Assembly: GCA_039583695.1 (NCBI GenBank)
Contig: JAVKSL010000030.1
Coordinates: forward strand, 1-31,489
Reading direction: 5' to 3'
From: JAVKSL01 sp039583695
GTDB taxonomy: Bacteria > Actinomycetota > Acidimicrobiia > Acidimicrobiales > JAJPHD01
DNA length: 31,489 bases
In this document: positions 15,074 to 23,026 of the stretch, one piece after another
How the letters are laid out: each line of letters begins with the position of its first letter
Numbering within the stretch: the stretch's first letter is position 1
The notes under the pieces: generated by a model
Seen by the model: the letters and a program-made list of their open reading frames with translations, nothing else
Databases searched by the model: none
Told to the model about the DNA's origin: nothing
Translations under genes and position numbers: made by a program

Positions 15074-16327
15074 TTGTCGGATGCCCGGCTGGCGGCCTTC
15101 GAGCGCTTCGGGTCCATGACCCTGCCGGCGGAGTCGGAGGAGGTGTGGCGCTACAGCCGCATCGACGACCTCCGCCTGGACGCCTACACGCCGGGTGGTC
15201 CGGGCGAGGTCGCCAGGTCGGTGGCCGGCGCGGCGCATCGCCTGCTCGACGCCCTCGGCCCCAGAGCGGGCCTGATGGTGCTGCGCGATGGTCATCCGGT
15301 TCACGCCGAGTGCGACCCTGAGGTCGCCGCTCAGGGCGTCGAGCTCGGATGCGTCAGCCAAGCCCACGATGGACGGGAGCACCTGGGAGCGGTCGCAGGC
15401 TCGCCCGACGCCCTGGTGGGCCTGGCCAACGCATTCTTTCCCGACGCGGCCCTCGTCAGGGTTCCCGCCAGGGTGTCTGTGCCGGCCCCTCTCGTGGTCG
15501 TCCACTTCGTAACCACCGATGGCCAAGCGGCATTTCCCCGCACCGTCGTGGCTGTGGGGGAGGGGGCCCGGGCCGGCGTGGTCGAGATCCTCATGTCCCC
15601 CGACGTAGCAGCCCTGGTGGTGCCGGTGGTCGAGCTGGACGTCGGCGACGACGCCGAGCTTGGCTATGTGGGGGTCCAGGAGCTGGGGCCGCGGGTCTGG
15701 CAGGTGGCCTACCAGGCGAGCCGGGTGGGACGATACGGCCACCTGCGCTCGTTCAGCATGGGCCTGGGTGGTCACTACGCGCGCCTGCGGACCGACTCGC
15801 GCCTGGCTGGTCACGGTGGATCGTCCGATCTGATGGCGGCGTACTTCGGAGGAGGCGACCAGATGCACGACTTTCGGACCATGCAGGATCACGACGCCCC
15901 CAAGACGACCAGTGACCTGCTGTTCAAGGGTGCGGTTGCCGGCGAGGCCAGGTCGGTATACAGCGGCCTCATCCGGGTCAGGAGGGGCGCCGTGGGAACC
16001 AACGCCTTCCAGACCAACCGCAACCTGGTGCTCTCCGAGGGCGCCCACGCCGACTCGGTGCCCAACCTGGACATCGCCGAGAACGACGTTCGCTGCAGCC
16101 ACGCCTCGGCGGTTGGTCCGATCGACGAGGACCAGCGCTACTACCTCGAAAGCCGCGGCATCCCGCCCGAGGTAGCGGACCGGCTGATCGTGCTGGGATT
16201 CTTCGACGATATCGTGGCCCGTGCACCAGTTTCGGGTCTCGCCGGCTACCTGCGTGAGGCGGTGGCGGCGAAGCTCCCCGCCGGCCCGCTGTCCGTGGCC
16301 CCCCAGCCTTTGGGCATTCCGGCCTGA
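15074..16327 (+). CDS. sufD: SufB/SufD-family Fe-S scaffold protein (SufD-like)
   Basis: This SufBD-core protein has the family hallmarks. These are an N-terminal EEVWRYSRIDDL, the beta-helix repeat region and the C-terminal core GTNAFQTNRNLVLSEGAHAD, followed by IAENDVRCSHASAVGPIDEDQRYYLESRGI. The RCSHAS Cys/His correspond to the conserved C-terminal site of SufB/SufD. It would act with SufC in the Fe-S cluster scaffold. TTG 15074 is the first conventional start, but homology seems to begin earlier (FTSDAVAALPGPGWL). That upstream frame, open from 14984, holds no ATG, GTG or TTG; an ACG at 15020 has AGGA 7 nt upstream. The true N-terminus is therefore uncertain. The stop overlaps the Rieske gene start by one base. 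No separate sufB is present in the window. Confidence 0.85.
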   Translation: MSDARLAAFERFGSMTLPAESEEVWRYSRIDDLRLDAYTPGGPGEVARSVAGAAHRLLDALGPRAGLMVLRDGHPVHAECDPEVAAQGVELGCVSQAHDGREHLGAVAGSPDALVGLANAFFPDAALVRVPARVSVPAPLVVVHFVTTDGQAAFPRTVVAVGEGARAGVVEILMSPDVAALVVPVVELDVGDDAELGYVGVQELGPRVWQVAYQASRVGRYGHLRSFSMGLGGHYARLRTDSRLAGHGGSSDLMAAYFGGGDQMHDFRTMQDHDAPKTTSDLLFKGAVAGEARSVYSGLIRVRRGAVGTNAFQTNRNLVLSEGAHADSVPNLDIAENDVRCSHASAVGPIDEDQRYYLESRGIPPEVADRLIVLGFFDDIVARAPVSGLAGYLREAVAAKLPAGPLSVAPQPLGIPA

Positions 16328-16644
16328 TGGGCGACCAGGCGAGGCTCTGTGCGGTCGACGAGATGGCTTCGGGCGAGGCTCGGCGCTTCGAGTTGGGCGA
16401 GCACCGGATCGCCCTGGTACGCATAGGTGACGATTTCTACGCCATCGGGGACCGGTGCAGCCACGCCAACTACTCGCTATCCGAGGGTGAGGTCTACGTG
16501 GACGACTGCGAGATCGAGTGCTGGAAGCACGGCAGCACGTTCTCGCTGGTCTCAGGCGAGCCGATCACGCTTCCGGCCACCCTGGCTGTTCCGGTCTACC
16601 GGGTCGAGGTGTCGGGGGGCGACGTCATGGTGATCCTGCCGTGA
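16327..16644 (+). CDS. Rieske-type [2Fe-2S] ferredoxin of the suf operon
   Basis: The 105-residue single-domain Rieske protein carries both ligand motifs: C44-S-H46 (GDRCSHANYS) and C65-W-K-H68 (ECWKHGSTF). The length and lack of a membrane anchor fit the soluble biphenyl-dioxygenase-type ferredoxins often encoded between sufD and sufC in Actinomycetota. It would carry one electron, either for cluster assembly or as a bystander electron carrier. The ATG shares one base with the sufD stop (TGATG), and sufC starts 10 nt after its end. Confidence 0.9.
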   Translation: MGDQARLCAVDEMASGEARRFELGEHRIALVRIGDDFYAIGDRCSHANYSLSEGEVYVDDCEIECWKHGSTFSLVSGEPITLPATLAVPVYRVEVSGGDVMVILP

Positions 16645-16654
16645 GCGTGCCCAG

Positions 16655-17413
<759 letters not shown>

Positions 17414-17444
17414 CCGAGCTCGCCAGGCCGACCCCCTGAGGAGC

Positions 17445-17633
17445 TCACTTGATGGTGATCGCCTGGGTGGGACAGGCCATGGCCGCCTCCTCCACAGCCT
17501 CGCGCAGGCTCGACGGCGGGTGCTCGTCCAGCACATACAGGTACCCGTCCTCCCGGACCTCGAAGACCGCAGGCGCCACCCCCATGCATATGGCGTTGCT
17601 CTGGCAGGCGTCGAAGTCGACCACCACCCTCAT
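17445..17633 (-). CDS. Small 3Fe-4S/4Fe-4S-type ferredoxin
   Basis: The 62-residue ferredoxin has cluster ligands C10, C16 (DACQSNAIC) and C54 (ACPTQAI). The motif is CxxNxxC...CP, with Asn at the position often filled by Cys or His, as in the single-cluster ferredoxins that serve cytochromes P450 in actinobacteria. ATG 17633 is chosen because it overlaps the sufU stop by 4 bp (ATGA); the frame extends further upstream only inside sufU. It is the last gene of the minus-strand suf operon. Confidence 0.85.
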   Translation of the reverse strand: MRVVVDFDACQSNAICMGVAPAVFEVREDGYLYVLDEHPPSSLREAVEEAAMACPTQAITIK

Positions 17634-18109
17634 GCCGATCTGGCCTCGTCCAAGCCCTGGGCCAGAGCATTCCACGACAAGGTGGCGCATTTGATCCTGA
17701 CGGGAAACTGGACCACTCCCTGCAGCGCCGCCAGCTCCCCGAGCTCGCGCAGGGCTTCCTCGCCCCGCGGCGGAGGCACCTCGGAACCATCCAGGTTGGC
17801 CTCGTGGATCGACATCATCGACTTGAAGGTGCGGATCAGGCCCCTGGCCTGCTCCACTGTCTTGCCCTTGACCGCGGCGGACATCAGGCTAGCTGAGGAC
17901 TGGCTGATCGAGCAGCCCTGCCCGCCGACCTTGACGTCGGTGACCGTATTCCCGGAGATGGACAGATAGAGCACGATCTCGTCCCCGCACAGGGGATTGA
18001 ATCCCTCGACCCGCACGGCTGGTGGGGCGTCCAGGGTGCCCCGGTTGCGCGGGTTTCGGTAGTGGTCGAGGATGATCTCCCGGTAAAGGTCCTCAAGTCC
18101 GGGCAACAT
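17630..18109 (-). CDS. sufU: SufU, zinc-dependent sulfur acceptor for SufS
   Basis: The 159-residue product is an IscU-fold protein of the SufU branch. Zinc ligands are C41 and D43 (NPLCGDE), C66 (GQGCSIS) and C141 (IKCATLSW). The insertion between the second and third cysteine (about 105-125, ANLDGSEVPPPRGEEAL) distinguishes SufU from IscU, which lacks it. SufU takes persulfide sulfur from SufS and passes it to the scaffold. It lies 26 nt downstream of sufS and overlaps the ferredoxin start by 4 bp. Confidence 0.94.
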   Translation of the reverse strand: MLPGLEDLYREIILDHYRNPRNRGTLDAPPAVRVEGFNPLCGDEIVLYLSISGNTVTDVKVGGQGCSISQSSASLMSAAVKGKTVEQARGLIRTFKSMMSIHEANLDGSEVPPPRGEEALRELGELAALQGVVQFPVRIKCATLSWNALAQGLDEARSA

Positions 18110-18135
18110 GGCTCCTTTGGGGGGTGGGTCCCATC

Positions 18136-19377
18136 TTAGGAGAACAGCTTCCCGGCCTCGACCAGCCCCTCAGACAGGGCGTCCACGTCAGCGGTGTCGT
18201 TGTAGATATAGAACGACGCCCGAGCGGTGGCGGCAACCCCCAGGCGGCGCATCAGCGGCTTGGCGCAGTGGTGCCCGGCCCGCACGCACACCCCGGACTG
18301 GTCAAGCACCTGGGAAAGGTCGTGCGGGTGGATGTCGCGGTAGGCAAACGAGATGACCGCGCCACGGCGAGCCGGGTCATCCGGGCCAAATATCACCAGG
18401 TCGTCGCCGTGACGTTCCCTCAGGGACCGAAGGGCGTACCCAGTCAGCTCGATCTCGTGAGCCCGTACGGCATCCATGCCCAGGGCGTCCAGGTAGTCGA
18501 TGGCCGCACCCAGGCCCACCGCCTCGGCAATTGGGGGGGTGCCGGCCTCGAACTTCCACGGAACCTCGTTCACGCTGAAGGAGTCCAGCCTCACATCCGA
18601 GATCATCTCGCCCCCACCGAGCCAGGGCGGCATCTCCTCCAGCAACTCCCTGCGCCCCCACAGGCACCCGATGCCGGTGGGCCCGAGCATCTTGTGCCCG
18701 GTAAAGCCGAGCCAGTCCGCCCCCATCGAGGCGACGTCCACGGACAGGTGGGGGACCAGCTGGGCTGCGTCCACCAGCACTCGGGCACCCACGGCGTGGG
18801 CGGCCGAGGTGATAGAGGCAATCGGGTTGATCGTCCCCAGCACGTTGGACATCGCGCTCACGCCCACCAGGCGCACCCCCTCCAGCAGGCGGTCCAGCTC
18901 GTCCAGGATGAGGAATCCCTGGTCGTCGATGGGGATGTAGCGCAGGGCAAACCCCCGCTCGGCGGAAAGCATCAGCCAGGGCACCAGGTTGGCGTGGTGC
19001 TCCATCTCGGTCAGGAGCACGACATCGCCCGGTCCGAGGTTCCGCCGGCCCCAGCTGTTGGACACGAGGTTGATGGCCTCGGTGACGTTCTTGGTGAAGA
19101 CGACCTCCGCCGCCGAGGCCGCCCCCACCAGCTCGGCCGCCTTGGCCCTGGCGCCCTCGAAGGCAGCGGTTGCCTCCTCGGCGATCGCGTACACCCCCCG
19201 ATGCACGTTGGCGTGGGTGCTCTCGTAGTAGTGGCTCATCGCGTCGATCACCGAACGCGGCCGCTGCGACGAGGACGCCGAGTCGAGATACACCAGGCGG
19301 TGCCCATGGGACTGCGTGGCGAGGATCGGGAAGTCCGACTTGATGGCGCTCACATCCAAGCTGTCCAAGCTGCTCAC
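18136..19377 (-). CDS. sufS: SufS cysteine desulfurase (class V aminotransferase fold)
   Basis: The 413-residue PLP enzyme liberates sulfur from cysteine as an enzyme persulfide. Group II desulfurase features are present: YLDSASSSQRP near the N-terminus, EAINLVSNSWG, TEMEHHANLVPW, PLP-lysine motif FTGHKMLGPTGIG, and the catalytic cysteine loop RAGHHCAKPLMRRLGV with its short group-II active-site loop. Its ATG overlaps the stop of sufC copy 2 by 4 bp. It is paired with SufU, the normal partner in Gram-positive bacteria. Confidence 0.96.
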   Translation of the reverse strand: MSSLDSLDVSAIKSDFPILATQSHGHRLVYLDSASSSQRPRSVIDAMSHYYESTHANVHRGVYAIAEEATAAFEGARAKAAELVGAASAAEVVFTKNVTEAINLVSNSWGRRNLGPGDVVLLTEMEHHANLVPWLMLSAERGFALRYIPIDDQGFLILDELDRLLEGVRLVGVSAMSNVLGTINPIASITSAAHAVGARVLVDAAQLVPHLSVDVASMGADWLGFTGHKMLGPTGIGCLWGRRELLEEMPPWLGGGEMISDVRLDSFSVNEVPWKFEAGTPPIAEAVGLGAAIDYLDALGMDAVRAHEIELTGYALRSLRERHGDDLVIFGPDDPARRGAVISFAYRDIHPHDLSQVLDQSGVCVRAGHHCAKPLMRRLGVAATARASFYIYNDTADVDALSEGLVEAGKLFS

Positions 19378-20120
19378 GTCCGCAGCCCCTCGTAGCCCTC
19401 AGCCTCGACCCGGCGGGCCAGATCGGGCCCACCTGTCTCGACCACCCGGCCGTCGAACAGCAGATGCACCTTGTCCGGGGTCAACACGTCGAGAATCCGC
19501 TGGTAGTGGGTGATGAGCAGCACGCCCAGGCCAGGTCGGGCCGCGCGCACCTCGCCGATGCCGCGGCCCACGGCGCGCAGCGCGTCGATGTCCAGGCCCG
19601 AGTCGGTCTCGTCCAGGATGGCCAAATCGGGTTCCAGGACGGCCATCTGGAGGATCTCGTTTCGTTTTTTCTCCCCGCCAGAGAAACCCTCGTTCAGGTA
19701 GCGGTCGCCAAAGGAGGGGTCCATGCCCAGGCGCCCCATCCAGTCCATTATGGCCAGGCGCAGCTCCAGCACCGACAGGTCGATCCCCTTGCGGGCCGAC
19801 AGCGCCTGGCGCAGGAACTGGACCACCGGCACCCCGGGGATCTCCTCGGGGTCCTGAAAGGCCAGGAACATGCCTGCCTTGCTCCGAACGTCCGTGGGCC
19901 ACGACGTGATGTCATCGCCCCGCAGCAGGATCTGCCCGGAGGTCACCTCGTAGGCAGGGGCGCCCAGCAGCGTGTTGGCCAGGGTGGACTTTCCCGACCC
20001 GTTGGGCCCCATGATCGCGTGCACCTCCCCCTCGCCGACGGCGAGGTTGACCCCCCGCAGGATCTGGTTGCCCTCGACCGACACATGAAGGTCGACAACC
20101 TCGAACAATGGGTTGCTCAC
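19374..20120 (-). CDS. sufC: SufC ATPase, copy 2
   Basis: The 248-residue SufC has Walker A GPNGSGKST, signature FSGGEKKRNE (first Leu replaced by Phe), Walker B LAILDETDSGLDIDAL and switch ITHYQRI. GTG 20120 is chosen because a TAGACT -10 (minus strand, 20133-20128) ends exactly 7 nt upstream, giving a leaderless message. The longer ORF would run through an 11-bp-arm palindrome. It heads the operon sufC2-sufS-sufU-ferredoxin, with 4-bp overlaps at the sufC2-sufS and sufU-ferredoxin junctions. Two SufC copies with one visible SufB/D partner is unusual. Confidence 0.93.
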   Translation of the reverse strand: MSNPLFEVVDLHVSVEGNQILRGVNLAVGEGEVHAIMGPNGSGKSTLANTLLGAPAYEVTSGQILLRGDDITSWPTDVRSKAGMFLAFQDPEEIPGVPVVQFLRQALSARKGIDLSVLELRLAIMDWMGRLGMDPSFGDRYLNEGFSGGEKKRNEILQMAVLEPDLAILDETDSGLDIDALRAVGRGIGEVRAARPGLGVLLITHYQRILDVLTPDKVHLLFDGRVVETGGPDLARRVEAEGYEGLRT

Positions 20121-20127
20121 GACCGGC

Positions 20128-20133
20128 AGTCTA
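20128..20133 (-). promoter_or_regulatory. -10 of leaderless sufC2 promoter
   Basis: TAGACT on the minus strand is followed by 7 nt and then GTG 20120. The -35 position (about 20156-20151) falls inside the neighbouring palindrome. Confidence 0.4.
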
Positions 20134-20147
20134 GGGGAAAGGCAGCC

Positions 20148-20175
20148 AGTTTGCACTATCTGCGTAGTGCAAACT
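20148..20175. promoter_or_regulatory. Palindromic operator candidate between sufC2 and the glycosidase gene
   Basis: Perfect 11-bp inverted arms AGTTTGCACTA (20148-20158) and TAGTGCAAACT (20165-20175) flank a 6-nt centre. The palindrome covers the -35 position of both divergent leaderless promoters. A dimeric regulator could control both genes; its identity is unknown. Confidence 0.6.
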
Positions 20176-20183
20176 CTGGATGC

Positions 20184-20189
20184 TAACAT
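20184..20189 (+). promoter_or_regulatory. -10 of probable leaderless glycosidase promoter
   Basis: TAACAT (TANNNT) ends 9 nt before GTG 20199, with no Shine-Dalgarno sequence between them. Confidence 0.35.
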
Positions 20190-20198
20190 TTGCTACCC

Positions 20199-22322
20199 GT
20201 GGGAGACCATCCGATCAGCGCTGGCACGGTGGTCCTAGTCGAGGGTGCCTCGTTTGCGATCAGTGATGCTGGCGGGGATATTTTGCCCGGGGGACCACAG
20301 GGCTTATTTCTAAGAGACACCCGGTTTCTCTCCCGCTACGAGTGCTGGGTGAACGGCGCCCGGCCGGAGCGCCTGGCCATCTCGCAGCCGGACCCGTTCA
20401 GCGCCACTTTCGTGGCTCGGGCTCGATCGCACGCCGAGGGGCCCGCCGCGACCCTCCTGATCACCCGGTCTCGGTACGTCGGGAGGGGGATGCGAGAGGA
20501 CCTAGCGGTCCGCAACGTGGGCGCGGAGCCGGCATATTGCCTGGTCGAGCTGTTCATCGACTCCGACTTTGCCACCACCTCCGAGGTCAGGGAGGGCCGC
20601 GCCGGACGGGCCGAACAACGGGCCAAGCCCTCGCCAGCTGAATCTGCCCAGACCCAGATCCTGCTGCTCGGTTACCGCCGGGGTGGCACCCGTCGGGGGT
20701 GCAAGGTCGAGCTCAGCGTGCCCTTTCGCCTGGCCGGCAACCACCTCACCCTGGAGGCGATCGTTCCCGCGGGGGGGGACTGGTCGGTCTGCGTGCAGGT
20801 CACGCCGGTGATCGACGACGTCCTGATCACCCCGCGCTACACCTGTGGTCAGCCGGTCGAGCGGGCCACACCGTCGGAGCGCCTGGCCCGCTGGCGCCGT
20901 GAGGTTCCCTTGGTCGAGACCGATCATGGCGCCCTGCGTGATGCCGTTGCCCGCAGCTCAGAGGACCTGGGCCTGCTCAGGCTGTTCGACCCCGACCACC
21001 CATCCAGGGCGGTGGTGGCCGCGGGGGCGCCATGGGCGATGACCCTGGTAGGGAGGGACTCGATCCTCACCTCGTGGATGGCACTGCTCGCCGATCCGGA
21101 CCTGGCGCTGGGGGTGCTGGAGACGCTGGCCCGATTCCAGGGGGCCCGGAGCGACCCGCTCACCGAGGAGGAACCTGGGCGCATCCTTCACGAGATGCGC
21201 TTCGGAGAGGGGCCGGGGCTCACGCCGTGTGATGGGCACGTCTCTTATGCCAGCACGGACGCCACCCCCCTGTTCGTGATGCTGCTGGGTGAGCTGCGGC
21301 GCTGGGGGTTGGCCCGGGAGGTGGTCGAGCGGCTCCTGCCCCACGCCGACGCCGCGCTGGATTGGGTCGAGCACTTTGGCGACCGGGACGGCGACGGCTA
21401 TGTCGAGTACCAGCGGGCGTCGGACCGCAGCCCGGCGAACCAGGGATGGAAGAGCTCCGCCGACGGCATCTGCTACGCCGACGGACGGGTCGCCAAGGCG
21501 CCGATCGCCCTGTGCGAGGTCCAGGCGTACGTCTACGGCGCGTACCTGGCCCGGGTGCACTTTGCCCGTGAGGCCGGCGACGAGGCGACCGCGGCGCGCT
21601 GCGCCACCCGGGCAGCGGAGCTCAAGACGGCCTTCAACCGAGACTTCTGGCTACCTGAGCGGGGCTGGTTCGCCGTCGGGCTCGACGCCGAGAAGGCCCC
21701 CATCGACTCGCTCACCTCCAACATCGGGCACTGCTTGTGGACCGGGATCGTCGACGAGGAGCATGCGGCGTCAGTCGCCGCGCACCTGGCCTCCCCGGTC
21801 ATGTCCAGCGGGTGGGGGATCCGCACCCTGGCCTCGAACATGGGTGGGTACAACCCGCTCAGCTATCACTGTGGCTCGGTGTGGCCCCATGACAGCGCCA
21901 TCGTCGCCGCCGGGCTCATGCGCTACGGTTTCGTGGCCGAGGCCCAGGATCTGGTGCTGGCCCTGCTTGACGCGGCCCAAGGTCAGGGTGGCCGCCTCCC
22001 CGAGCTGTACAGCGGCATCCCCCGCGCCGAGCTGCCGGCGCTGGTCAGCTACCCGACCTCGTGCTCGCCACAGGCTACGGCGGCGGCGGCTCCCTTGCTC
22101 GCCTTGCGCACGCTGCTCCGCCTGGACCCATGGGTCCCCTACGGCAAGGTGTGGCTGGCGCCCGCCCTGCCGGAGGCGATCAGCTATCTGCGGGTCGACC
22201 GGATCCCGCTCGGCGGAGGGCGGGTGACCGTCGAGGTGTCCCACGGCGAGGCGAAGGTGGAGGGCCTGCCTCCGGGGTTGGAGCTGATCCGAGAGCCCCG
22301 CGTGCCGATCACAGCAGTTTAG
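20199..22322 (+). CDS. Amylo-alpha-1,6-glucosidase-like protein with glycogen-debranching N-terminal domain
   Basis: The 707-residue protein begins with a GDE-N-bis type beta-sandwich (LVEGASFAISDAGGDI, GLFLRDTRFLSRYECWVNG; about 10-210). An (alpha/alpha)6-barrel glycosidase domain follows (WAMTLVGRDSILTSWMALL, YASTDATPLFVMLLGEL, GWKSSADGICYADGR, YHCGSVWPHDSAIVAAGLM). The C-terminal part has SYPTSCSPQATAAAAPLLALRTLL. Members are annotated as debranching enzymes acting on alpha-1,6 links of glycogen-like glucans, but substrates vary and may include rhamnosides. GTG 20199 is preferred for a leaderless message; TTG 20190 is the alternative. It is divergent from the suf operon across a shared palindrome. 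Confidence 0.85.
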   Translation: MGDHPISAGTVVLVEGASFAISDAGGDILPGGPQGLFLRDTRFLSRYECWVNGARPERLAISQPDPFSATFVARARSHAEGPAATLLITRSRYVGRGMREDLAVRNVGAEPAYCLVELFIDSDFATTSEVREGRAGRAEQRAKPSPAESAQTQILLLGYRRGGTRRGCKVELSVPFRLAGNHLTLEAIVPAGGDWSVCVQVTPVIDDVLITPRYTCGQPVERATPSERLARWRREVPLVETDHGALRDAVARSSEDLGLLRLFDPDHPSRAVVAAGAPWAMTLVGRDSILTSWMALLADPDLALGVLETLARFQGARSDPLTEEEPGRILHEMRFGEGPGLTPCDGHVSYASTDATPLFVMLLGELRRWGLAREVVERLLPHADAALDWVEHFGDRDGDGYVEYQRASDRSPANQGWKSSADGICYADGRVAKAPIALCEVQAYVYGAYLARVHFAREAGDEATAARCATRAAELKTAFNRDFWLPERGWFAVGLDAEKAPIDSLTSNIGHCLWTGIVDEEHAASVAAHLASPVMSSGWGIRTLASNMGGYNPLSYHCGSVWPHDSAIVAAGLMRYGFVAEAQDLVLALLDAAQGQGGRLPELYSGIPRAELPALVSYPTSCSPQATAAAAPLLALRTLLRLDPWVPYGKVWLAPALPEAISYLRVDRIPLGGGRVTVEVSHGEAKVEGLPPGLELIREPRVPITAV

Positions 22323-22375
22323 AAATTAGCGCCAGCCCGCCGGGCCGCCGTGCCCAGGTGTGATCGGGGGCGGGC

Positions 22376-23002
22376 CTACCAGCCCCGGGCCACGTACTCG
22401 GCCATGCGGGAGGACTCGGCGCCGATGCTCGTGTCTGTGCCGTGGCCGGGCATCACGATCGTCTCGGGCGACAGCGTGGCGAAGAGGCGACGGTCGATGG
22501 AGTCGATGATCGTGGCGAAGTCCCCGAGCCCGTCCGGCGAGCGGGTATTGCCCGGCCCGCCCTGAAACAACGTATCGCCTGACAGCAGCACCGGTGATCC
22601 CTCGATGGCAAAGCACATCGAGCCGGGCGTGTGGCCCGGCGTGGCGATGGTACGCAGGCGGAGCCGACCCAGCAGAATGACGCTCTCGTCCTCGAGCAGC
22701 CAGTCATAGCTGGGCAGCATCGCCGCATCTGCGGCGGTGACCCCCACCTCGAAGCCGGCGTCGCGGACCTCGGGCACGGCCTGGATGTGGTCCCAGTGCC
22801 CGTGGGTCTCGATCACCTTGCGCACGCCCAGCTCGCGGCAGAGATCGAGCAGCAGCTCATGCTCGTTGGCCGCGTCTACCATGATCGCCTCCCCGCTCTG
22901 GCGGCAGCGAACCACGAAGACATTGTTGTCCAACGGTCCGACAACCACCTTGTGGATGTCCAGGGCCGTGTCGTGATAGTGAAGGGTCTGTGTGGGTGGC
23001 AC
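22376..23002 (-). CDS. Metallo-beta-lactamase-fold hydrolase (glyoxalase II-like)
   Basis: The 208-residue MBL-fold enzyme has metal-binding motif THGHWDH, followed by ATPGHTPGSMCF, LSGDTLFQGGPGNTRSPDG and C-terminal MPGHGTDTSIG. These motifs match hydroxyacylglutathione-hydrolase-like enzymes, which hydrolyse thioesters with two metal ions. Substrate is unknown, although an adjacent acyl-CoA dehydrogenase makes a thioester plausible. GTG 23002 is chosen because TAACCT lies 7 nt upstream on the minus strand (leaderless) and the family-like HYHDTALDIHKVVVGPLDNNVFVV follows. The longer ORF would overlap the divergent gene. Confidence 0.88.
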   Translation of the reverse strand: MPPTQTLHYHDTALDIHKVVVGPLDNNVFVVRCRQSGEAIMVDAANEHELLLDLCRELGVRKVIETHGHWDHIQAVPEVRDAGFEVGVTAADAAMLPSYDWLLEDESVILLGRLRLRTIATPGHTPGSMCFAIEGSPVLLSGDTLFQGGPGNTRSPDGLGDFATIIDSIDRRLFATLSPETIVMPGHGTDTSIGAESSRMAEYVARGW

Positions 23003-23003
23003 A

Positions 23004-23019
23004 AACCTCAGGTTAGCCT
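23004..23019. promoter_or_regulatory. Overlapping divergent leaderless promoters
   Basis: The 24-bp gap between two divergent GTG starts contains TAGCCT (23014-23019, plus) and TAACCT (23015-23010, minus). Each ends exactly 7 nt before its GTG and they share two bases. A small palindrome AACCTCAGGTT covers 23004-23014. The two promoters can hardly be occupied at the same time. Confidence 0.5.
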
Positions 23020-23026
23020 TCCCGGT

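Noticed and set aside
18124..19395. 423-residue plus-strand ORF opposite sufS
   Set aside because: It is the antisense shadow of an unmistakable sufS gene and has a His/Pro/Gly-rich composition with no family motif.
19990..20189. ATG 20189 as the start of sufC copy 2
   Set aside because: It would translate the whole palindromic divergent promoter; GTG 20120 begins at the conserved sequence and follows a -10 by 7 nt.
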